DNA of 13,753 nt, taken from positions 1-13,753 of the forward strand of contig JBGSYN010000125.1 in assembly GCA_041750975.1 (NCBI GenBank). Direction: 5' to 3'. The position numbers were made by a program, and so were the translations under genes. Every line of letters begins with the position of its first letter. The first letter of the stretch is position 1. The notes beneath the pieces were generated by a model. The model worked only from the letters and a program-made list of their open reading frames with translations, searched no databases and had not been told where the DNA came from. Origin of the DNA: JBGSYN01 sp041750975 (lineage in GTDB: Bacteria > Pseudomonadota > Alphaproteobacteria > Geminicoccales > Geminicoccaceae). This document shows positions 7,999 to 13,753 of the stretch, in pieces.

Positions 7999-9000
7999 GC
8001 CCGAGCGCCCGTGCGAATTCGCGGATCGAGTGCTGCCAGAAGCAGATCGGCGATGAAGTTGCCGATGATCAGCACCAGGGAGAGCAACAAGAATATCGTC
8101 GCCGTTACGAACACGTCCTGGCGTACCAATGTGTCGAGCATCAGCGGGCCGATGGTCGGCACGCTCAGGACGATCGCCACCTCCAGCTCGCCGGTCAGCA
8201 TATAGGGCAGGATGACGCCCTGATACATGACGAGCGGGTGCAGCGCGTTGGGTACGGCGTGTTTGAGGATCACTTTCCTCTCCGGCAGCCCCTTCGCGCG
8301 CCGTTTCGATGAAGGGCTGCCGCAGGACGTCCAGGAGGTTGCAGCGCATCACCCGCAAATTGTAAGCGAGGCCGCCGACTGTAGCGATCAGGATGATCGG
8401 CCAGATATGGAGGAGCAGGTCCCAAAACTTGGCGAGCGACCAGGGTGCGAGGACGTAGCGCGGCGAGAACAGCGAGCCGATATAGGGCGAGCCGACGATG
8501 AAGGCGAGCCAGTAGAGGATCAAAAGCGCCATGAAGTAACGCGGGATCGTCATGCCCAGAAAGGCCAGCACGGTGGAAGCGGTATCGCCCAGCCGATGCT
8601 GGTTGACCGCGGCATAGATGCCGAGCGAGACGCCGATCAGTGTTGCCAGGAGGTGGCAGGTCAGGGCGATGCCGAGGGTCCGCCACAGCCGTTCGCCGAT
8701 GAGGTCGGCCACGGGCTTGTTGTAAGTGAAGGACTGGCCGAAATCGCCTTCGGTGACGATGCCGCCGATCCAGTTCAGATATTGCAGATAGAGCGGCTGA
8801 TCGAGGCCATAACGGACGCGGATTTGATCGGCGAGCTTTTGCGCGTCCGCCTCGGTCATGCCGCCTTGGGAAATGGCGAACGTCTTGTAATGGGTGCCGA
8901 AATCGCCTTCCGGCGCCTGGATCAGGATGAACGAAACTATGCTGACGACGAACAGCAATCCGAGTGCTGAAAGCGATCGTCGCCAGAGAAATGCCGCCAC
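7995..9000 (-). pseudogene. agpB: DppB/AgpB-like permease gene with a frameshift
   Basis: A DppB-family inner-membrane permease, about 335 residues if repaired. The start is GTG at 9000 with GGGAGGGT 6 nt upstream, giving AAFLWRRSLSALGLLFVV. Longer readings from a TTG at 9039 would begin inside a hairpin. The reading frame is normal up to LRQPFIETAR and then breaks in a CGCGCGC run at 8295-8301. The family motif should continue AKGLPERKVILKHAVPNAL, and exactly this lies in the next frame from there to the TGA at 7995. The observed bases fit loss of one CG dinucleotide from the repeat. Unshifted, translation goes through about 90 Arg-rich residues and continues in frame into agpC. The lesion removes the last membrane segments and the end of the ATPase-docking loop, so the product should be non-functional unless the shift is a sequencing error. 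Confidence 0.85.
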
Positions 9001-9006
9001 TCTGTT

Positions 9007-9014
9007 ACCCTCCC
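9007..9014 (-). promoter_or_regulatory. Ribosome binding site deciding the agpB GTG start
   Basis: GGGAGGGT on the minus strand ends 6 nt before the GTG at 9000. No comparable site precedes the upstream TTG at 9039. Confidence 0.65.
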
Positions 9015-9031
9015 GAACCGGAGCTGCATTC

Positions 9032-9071
9032 AGGCCCAAAGGGAATGAAAGGCGCCACTCCCTTTGGGCCT
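9032..9071 (-). repeat. Perfect intergenic hairpin between agpA and agpB
   Basis: A perfect inverted repeat with 13-bp arms: AGGCCCAAAGGGA at 9032-9044 and its exact complement at 9059-9071, with a 14-nt loop that itself contains GGCGCC. It starts about 20 nt after the agpA stop and ends about 30 nt before the agpB start. There is no T-run after it, so it is not a classical terminator. Such hairpins between binding-protein and permease genes often stabilise the upstream mRNA or reduce downstream expression (known from other importers, inferred here). Confidence 0.8.
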
Positions 9072-9090
9072 CCGTGTCAGCCGGCGCGGA

Positions 9091-10862
9091 TCAGTTGATA
9101 CCCGGCAGTGTTTCCGGGAAGAGTTCCTGGATCTGATCGCCTTCCGCGACCCAGAAGCACTCACGCATCACGGCGTCCTCGGACCATTGATAAGCCAGGA
9201 CCGGCGTGCCTGGTGGTACGTTCTTGATGCGCTTATTGATGAGCAGGGCAGCAGGGATCGTGATCAACCCGACATTGTAGATGTTATCCGTGAAGACGCG
9301 GTTGTATTCGCGCAGCATTTCATTGCGAGTCTCGATATCCGGCTCGATACGGATCTTGGTGATCAGCTCGACCAGCGTCTCCTCGAACGGCAATAATACC
9401 TGTGGATGTTCAGCCGTTCCCTGGTGCCATTGCGGCACATTCGTGGCCAGCGGCGCGAGCCAGTCGAGGTTGGCGATCGGGACATGATATTCGTTGTCGC
9501 CGCGATCGAGAATCCAGTCCCACTCACAGGTTTCCCGGACCACTTCCGCACCTTGCTGGATCGGCCGCGGGATCACCCTGATACCGACATCCTGCATCAT
9601 GCTGACGACCGAATCGGTGAGTGACACGTCGGTCGTGCGCAACAATGTGTGGTGCAAGGTCACTTCGAGGTTCTGGCCGGCCAGCGGCCCGTCGGTCCAA
9701 TTGACTAAGCCGTCGCCATCGGTGTCTTCGAAACTGAGCTTGGCGAGCAGGGTTTCCGCACCTTCAGGATCATAGGGGTAGAAGACCACCATGTCGGCCT
9801 TATAGAACGGGGTCTCGGTGTGAAGGCCGCCCGCGAACGGATGAGCAAACGGGCCACGCACCAGCGATTGGCCGAGCGCCTCGCGGTCGGTCGCCTGTGT
9901 GATGGCGCGGCGAAAATCCTTATTCCGATGCAGTTCGCGGAGGGCCGCGTCTCTTTCCCCGGCGACACCGCAGGTCGTCGAAAGATTGAGGTCGATGCGC
10001 CAATGCAGGCTGCGCGGTCCCCAATAGACGTTGTTGGGGAAGTCCGGCTCTTGTGCCCGCTTCAGGCTTTCCAGATAGATCGAGGGATTCTCCATGTTGG
10101 AGTAGTCGGCCGAGCCCGCCACCGTCTGGATCGTCCGATCTTCCCAGGACGAAAGCTTCCATTGCACCTCGTCGAGATAGGGCAGCTGATTGCCCTGATC
10201 GTCGACCTGCCAGAAATAGGGATTACGGCGGAAGACCATGATCTCGTCGGGCTTGTATTCGACGGCGACCCAGGGACCCATGCTGACCCAGGGCAGCTTG
10301 TTGGCGGGCAGCGCGTTGATGTAGGCCTCGTAGGTGGCATTCGCATTGTAGGTCGGATGCAGCGGCTTCAGGATGTGCGACGGTCCAGGGCAGAGATTGA
10401 TATAGGCCATTTTGCAGATATTGGGGACCGGAAAGGCTTCGGGAAAAGTCCAGCGGACGGTGCTGTCATCGACCTTCTCGAGCGTTGCGCCATCACCGAA
10501 AACGCCAGGCTAGGCGCGCGAAGGCACCTTGGTGTCGACGATATTGTCGTCACACCGCCATAGACGCCGGGTCCGTCCGGCGTGCTCTTGGTGTCGACGA
10601 CCATCGGTTCGACCGGCAGCCGTTCCTCGACCGGCGGCAGCTTGCCCGCCTCGACCAGCTCCGTGATCCAGCCCGGCTCTTGATAGTGAGGCAGTTTTTC
10701 CGTGTGCATCAACTGATCATGCGGGACCAGTTTTGCGTCTTCGGACGCCAGCGATTGCGGGTCCGGAAAAGGTACGGGATCCTTGGGTTCCTGGGCCACG
10801 GCGATCGCCGCACAGCCTAGGCCCAGCGCCAGTGTACTGGTCGTCTTGAGTAAGTATTGCAT
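9091..10862 (-). pseudogene. agpA: Broken substrate-binding protein gene, SBP family 5 (AgpA-like)
   Basis: Remains of a periplasmic binding protein of the oligopeptide/alpha-galactoside (SBP_bac_5) family. The N-terminal piece begins at ATG 10862 (MQYLLKTTSTLALGLGCAAIAVAQ is a clear Sec signal peptide; another ATG at 10898 abuts the hydrolase stop). It is in frame to GPGVYGG at about 10555. The rest, from DDNIVDTKVPSRA, then a TAG at 10510-10512, then PGVFGDGATLEKVDDSTVRW to the TGA at 9091, is in a different frame. Family members have a long stretch between these two points, including the WSDG motif. I see none of it, so a segment of perhaps 80-100 codons is missing and the deletion changed the frame. 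The TAG is a second lesion. The C-terminal part, including PGPSHILKPLHP and DTDGDG, is well preserved. An intact protein cannot be made from this sequence. Confidence 0.85.
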
Positions 10863-10898
10863 GTTCCGAGCCACCGATTTTTGTTCATACGGGAACAT

Positions 10899-12386
10899 TC
10901 AGGAAAGGACTTTGGCGTGCCGCTCCTCTCGCTGGCGGGCCACCTCGCGCACTTCATCGACCGAGCGGACATCGAGCCGCGCCGCGCCCTGCCACTCTCG
11001 TGTCGCCACCTTGCTATGGCTCAGGCGGACTTTGGCGGCGTCGATTTCGCCCGTATATTGCGGCAGCCAAGCGGCCTGCGCCACCAGCATCTCGTCGACC
11101 ATTTGCCAGACCTCGTCGGGATTGCAGATAGCACCCACCAGTGGATCGTGCAGCATCGCCTGCTTCAACAGGAGCACATCGCCGCTGAGTGCCGCCTCGA
11201 CCGCCATGCGCTGGACATCGATCGAGGCCCGGCAGGTGGCGGCCGCAGCTTCCGGCAGCGTCAGATTGGCGACCATATTGATGCCAAAGCGATCGACGAA
11301 GCCTGGGCTCTCGACGATGGCATCGGCCGGAAGATTGGTGATCACGCCCGCGTTCTTGACGTTGAAGTGGCCGCGATAGATCCGGCCCGTCTCAAGCGCC
11401 TCGATGATGTGGCTGCAATGCTCGTCGGTGCGCTCATAGTCGCTGAGCGGCCGCCCAGCCTTTTCCAGTATGTCCGGAAAGTCCTCTTCAAACCAGTTGC
11501 GGCGCTCCGTGCAATGACGCAGGTAGCCGCCGGTCTCGCCGTGGATCCACTCCGAAAGATCGATCCAACGGCCGATCTCCTCCGGGCGTTTGCGGTACCA
11601 GGGCAAGTATTCGGACAGGTGGCCGTTGCTCTCCGTCGAATAGACGCCGAAGCGTTTCAGGACATCGATCCTCACCTTCTCTTGCGTGGCATAGAGCGGG
11701 TGGCGCTCAAACGCCTCGATCAGTTCGGGCGGCTCGACCTTGCGGCCGTTCCAGCGAACATCGATGTACCAGGTCTGATGGTTGATGCCGGAACAGATGA
11801 CCTCGACCTCGTTCGGATCCTCCGCACCCAGGGCCGCAGCAATCTGGCGCCAGCCGTTCTGGACCCCATGACAGAGGCCGATAGTCTTGACATTGCCCTG
11901 ATCGATGGCGGCCCAGGTGTTCATCGCCATCGGATTGGCATAGTTGAGGAAATAAGCACCGGGCTCGGCCAGTGCCTTGATATCGTCGCAGAAAGCCAGC
12001 ATCGCCGGGATCGAGCGCTGGCCGTACATGATCCCGCCGGCGCAGATGGTATCGCCAACGCACTGATCGACGCCATACCGCAACGGGATGCGGATATCGT
12101 CGGCGAAGGCTTCAAGCCCGCCGATCCGAACGCAATTGATGACATAACGAGCGCCTTCGAGGGCGTATTGGCGATCGACGTTTGCCGTGACCTTGGTCGG
12201 CAGATTATTGACAGCGACGATACGCTCGATGATCTGGTTGATCATCGCCAGGTTCTGCTCGTTGATGTCGGTGAGTGCGATTTCGGTCTCGCCGAAGTCT
12301 GCGACCTTAAGAAGGTCGCTGACGAGTTTCCTCGTAAAGCCGACACTGCCGGCGCCAATAACGGCTATCTTGAACGAACCGGACAG
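10899..12386 (-). CDS. Family 4 glycoside hydrolase (alpha-galactosidase-like), CTG start
   Basis: A 495-residue NAD- and Mn-dependent GH4 enzyme. These use an oxidation-elimination mechanism in the cytoplasm. The N-terminus KIAVIGAGSVGFTRKLVSDLL holds the NAD-binding GAGS (11-14), with D40 after the second strand. Further family marks are VGDT (about 110), NYANPMAMNTWA (148-159), C172 in GLCHGVQ and H203 in GINHQTWY, the two expected Mn ligands. The first ATG in frame is at 12245, beyond the nucleotide-binding site, so translation must start earlier. The only possible initiator between an in-frame TAA and the GAGS motif is CTG at 12386, with AAGGAGG exactly 7 nt before it. Length fits the family. 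By context it would split the sugar imported by the adjacent transporter. It resembles alpha-galactosidases, but the CHGV motif differs from CHSV of MelA, so specificity is open. Confidence 0.87.
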   Translation of the reverse strand: MSGSFKIAVIGAGSVGFTRKLVSDLLKVADFGETEIALTDINEQNLAMINQIIERIVAVNNLPTKVTANVDRQYALEGARYVINCVRIGGLEAFADDIRIPLRYGVDQCVGDTICAGGIMYGQRSIPAMLAFCDDIKALAEPGAYFLNYANPMAMNTWAAIDQGNVKTIGLCHGVQNGWRQIAAALGAEDPNEVEVICSGINHQTWYIDVRWNGRKVEPPELIEAFERHPLYATQEKVRIDVLKRFGVYSTESNGHLSEYLPWYRKRPEEIGRWIDLSEWIHGETGGYLRHCTERRNWFEEDFPDILEKAGRPLSDYERTDEHCSHIIEALETGRIYRGHFNVKNAGVITNLPADAIVESPGFVDRFGINMVANLTLPEAAAATCRASIDVQRMAVEAALSGDVLLLKQAMLHDPLVGAICNPDEVWQMVDEMLVAQAAWLPQYTGEIDAAKVRLSHSKVATREWQGAARLDVRSVDEVREVARQREERHAKVLS

Positions 12387-12393
12387 TTTGCAG

Positions 12394-12400
12394 CCTCCTT
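12394..12400 (-). promoter_or_regulatory. Strong ribosome binding site for the CTG-started hydrolase
   Basis: AAGGAGG on the minus strand, a near-perfect Shine-Dalgarno sequence, ends 7 nt before CTG 12386-12384. It marks that codon as the start although it is not ATG, GTG or TTG. Confidence 0.75.
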
Positions 12401-12410
12401 ATTCTCTGCG

Positions 12411-12427
12411 ACCTGATTATCTCAGGT
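12411..12427. promoter_or_regulatory. Palindromic operator candidate between the divergent genes
   Basis: ACCTGA-TTATC-TCAGGT is a perfect 6-5-6 palindrome in the middle of the 86-bp region between the hydrolase and the AraC-type regulator. On the minus strand GATAAT at 12416-12421 overlaps it and would make a good -10 box for the hydrolase operon. The -35 region is poor, as expected for an activator-dependent promoter. AraC proteins usually bind direct repeats, so the binding protein could be the regulator next door or another one. Confidence 0.45.
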
Positions 12428-12472
12428 ATATTTCCGGTTGCTTCATCGTGCCAAGAGGGAAGCTGTGCGCCG

Positions 12473-13351
12473 ATGGGTAATTCTGTTCTCAGAGATTGGC
12501 GCCGTCATGGCTCGTTTATGCGGTCTCTCGTCTTGCCACGTGGGCGCCACGTCGTGCATGCGATGCCGACCAGTGCAGGCTATGAGCTTCGCGACAGGCC
12601 CGGGTATGATTGGCAAGGCGTCAATCGCGGCTCGACGCCGTTTGCGTTGATTCAACACACGCTTTCAGGTCGAGGCCGGCTGTCATTCGAGACCGATAAT
12701 ATCATGGTCGAGCCCGGCCAGACCATGGTGCTGACTTTTCCCCACGATAACCGCTATTGGCTGGAACCGGGGGATCGCTGGGAGTTCTTCTGGGGTTGCA
12801 TGAGCGGCCGTGAGGCGCTCCGCGTGCACCGGCAGGTGATCGCGATGGCGGGGCCGCTGATCCGGCTACCGCTCGAGCAAGTCGGGATTTTGATGGAATC
12901 GGTAAGACTCCTGACAACCCAGGACCGGTCGAGCGTCGGCCATGCGTCTTCGATTGCCTACCGCTGCTGCATGGCGCTGTTCGATGGCACCCTGGCTCCG
13001 GCCGAACGTTCTACCTCCAGCGCCAACGATGCCGCGATCAGTCGCGTCGTCGACTATGTCAGGCTCAACCTTCAAGAACCGCTCGACCTCGAAACGCTGG
13101 CCGAAATCGCCGGATGCAGTCGCTGGCATCTCAGCCGCGTTTTCGTCCGCGAACGCGGCATTGCGCCCGCCGAATTCGTGCTCACGGAACGTCTCAAGCA
13201 CGCCGCTCAATTACTCGCGGACCGGTCTCTTCGCGTCGCCGATGTCGCCGACCGGACCGGCTTCAACGATGCCAATTACTTCGCCAAGGCATTCCGCCGC
13301 AAATTCGGCACCAGCCCCTCCGAGTTCCGCACAACCGGTATGTACATGTAA
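12473..13351 (+). CDS. AraC/XylS-family transcriptional regulator
   Basis: A 292-residue regulator with an N-terminal cupin-like sensing domain (about 20-130, with HTLSGRGRLSFE and EPGQTMVLTFP typical of the jelly-roll strands). It has a C-terminal double helix-turn-helix domain (about 188-288). The first HTH is LDLETLAEIAGCSRWHLSRVF (205-225). The second is VADVADRTGFNDANYFAKAF, followed by RRKFGTSPSEFR, the classical AraC signature. The start is ATG 12473; an AGAGGGA lies somewhat far (12 nt) upstream. It is divergent from the hydrolase/importer operon, the usual arrangement for a sugar-responsive activator of that operon. In Sinorhizobium the alpha-galactoside locus has an AraC-type regulator called AgpT; equivalence here is inference. 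No defect is visible in this gene, unlike the operon it would control. Confidence 0.92.
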   Translation: MGNSVLRDWRRHGSFMRSLVLPRGRHVVHAMPTSAGYELRDRPGYDWQGVNRGSTPFALIQHTLSGRGRLSFETDNIMVEPGQTMVLTFPHDNRYWLEPGDRWEFFWGCMSGREALRVHRQVIAMAGPLIRLPLEQVGILMESVRLLTTQDRSSVGHASSIAYRCCMALFDGTLAPAERSTSSANDAAISRVVDYVRLNLQEPLDLETLAEIAGCSRWHLSRVFVRERGIAPAEFVLTERLKHAAQLLADRSLRVADVADRTGFNDANYFAKAFRRKFGTSPSEFRTTGMYM

Positions 13352-13368
13352 CCAGGTTCCAGACCTGG
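13352..13368 (+). terminator. Short hairpin right after the regulator stop
   Basis: CCAGGT-TCCAG-ACCTGG begins directly after the TAA of the AraC-type gene and can form a 6-bp stem with a 5-nt loop. It is followed by CTCGTCTT, with no real T-run, so it would be a weak intrinsic terminator or a protein-binding site. Confidence 0.35.
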
Positions 13369-13437
13369 CTCGTCTTAAGCACAGCCTCAGCAACGATGTT
13401 CTTTCTAAGGATAATAAATAGAAAAATATTATTACTT

Positions 13438-13466
13438 TTGATTGATTCACCATCAATTAGTATGTT
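13438..13466 (+). promoter_or_regulatory. Candidate promoter with internal palindrome for the right-edge gene
   Basis: TTGATT (13438-13443), a 17-nt spacer and TATGTT (13461-13466) match the sigma-70 boxes at 4/6 each. The spacer region contains the perfect palindrome ATTGAT-TCACC-ATCAAT (13441-13457), which could be an operator. The surrounding 13400-13560 is markedly AT-rich compared with the rest of the window. The distance to the next start codon is about 110 nt. Confidence 0.4.
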
Positions 13467-13579
13467 GGAGAAGAATTGAATTTGCGCGATGAATTGACAG
13501 AAGTACGCAAAATCGCCTTACTGCTCTCTGTATCTATTAGATCTTTAGTCGAAGAACTCGGGCAGGGAAGTAAGGTTGA

Positions 13580-13753
13580 ATGCCGGCCATTTCCGACGAC
13601 TTTTCTCAAGCCGCACTCGATCCGGCCTGGAGCATCGAGGGGCCTTCGGGGATTGGCTCGAGCCTCGGCAGTAATGCCAGCGACGCCTATCTCGAACTGG
13701 TCACTCCCGACGGCAATCACGATGTCTGGGGCCAGAACAACGGCGCCCGGGCG
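13580..13753 (+). CDS. Start of a DUF1349/concanavalin-like domain protein (cut by window end)
   Basis: An open frame of 58 codons runs off the right edge. It begins MPAISDDFSQAALDPAWSIEG and continues with SDAYLELVTPDGNHDVW near residues 37-53. AAGG lies 4 nt before the ATG, with GGGAAG further upstream. The pattern 'DDFSQAALDPAWSIEGP...AYLEL..P.G.HDVW' resembles the DUF1349-type beta-sandwich (concanavalin-like) domains found in secreted or sugar-binding proteins. There is no signal peptide, so a type I-secreted or multidomain protein is possible. Codon use and GC content return to the local norm here. Only the N-terminus is visible, so the function stays open. Confidence 0.6.
   Translation, partial: MPAISDDFSQAALDPAWSIEGPSGIGSSLGSNASDAYLELVTPDGNHDVWGQNNGARA

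Noticed and set aside
6637..8205. Plus-strand frame of 522 codons opposite agpC and agpB
   Set aside because: Antisense shadow; composition is that of complementary high-GC codons and no family features are visible.
8295..8301. Programmed ribosomal frameshifting at the CG repeat
   Set aside because: No slippery heptamer or adjacent stimulatory structure was seen, and dipeptide permeases are not known to use it; mutation or sequencing error is simpler.
6853..9039. One long 728-codon frame looking like a natural fused permease
   Set aside because: The middle 90 codons do not resemble any permease and are Arg-rich, while the expected DppB C-terminus lies in the adjacent frame and overlaps the agpC ATG by ATGA. 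It is a frameshift artefact of two genes.
10899..12245. Hydrolase starting at the first ATG (448 residues)
   Set aside because: It would remove the GAGS nucleotide-binding motif, which is encoded in the same frame upstream behind a strong Shine-Dalgarno sequence.
10857..12416. Plus-strand frame of 519 codons opposite the GH4 gene
   Set aside because: Mirror of the hydrolase coding frame; its product has no recognisable domain and no ribosome site is needed to explain it.
13457..13720. Minus-strand 87-codon frame at the right edge
   Set aside because: It covers the AT-rich intergenic region and the complement of the DUF1349-like start, with no ribosome site or family resemblance.

Overview
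The window looks like chromosome or megaplasmid DNA of an alphaproteobacterium, most likely of the Rhizobiales/Hyphomicrobiales type. This is inferred from the high GC content, the dense co-directional ABC-importer operons, many ATGA/GTGA stop-start overlaps, frequent GTG/TTG starts, and protein sequences resembling rhizobial ones. Almost everything lies on the minus strand. Only an AraC-type regulator and a truncated gene at the right edge are on the plus strand.

Right half (5244-13351): an alpha-galactoside-type uptake and hydrolysis locus resembling, as far as I recall, the agp/aga locus of Sinorhizobium. An AraC regulator (+) diverges over an 86-bp intergenic region from a family 4 glycoside hydrolase. 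On the minus strand there follow a dipeptide-family substrate-binding protein, two dipeptide-family permeases and a double-ATPase protein. Several parts of this unit look damaged. The binding-protein gene has lost an internal segment and carries an in-frame amber stop. The first permease gene has a frameshift in a CG repeat. The first P-loop of the ATPase has Asp in place of its first Gly. The hydrolase has no start codon other than CTG. This suggests a decaying operon. Sequencing error could explain the frameshift but is less likely to explain all of the lesions.

Left half (10-5136): an apparently intact operon for a polar amino acid or amino-acid-like compound. It encodes a Tat-signal binding protein, two HisM/GlnP-type permeases, a HisP/GlnQ-type ATPase, and a SelA/DgaE-like PLP enzyme whose start overlaps the ATPase stop. 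An MsrQ/YedZ-type haem membrane protein gene follows 36 bp later. The PLP enzyme probably acts on the imported compound (inference).

Right edge (13352-13753): an AT-rich intergenic stretch with a plausible promoter and palindrome, then the first 58 codons of a gene whose product resembles DUF1349/concanavalin-like domains. No RNA genes, CRISPR arrays, insertion sequences or phage genes were seen.
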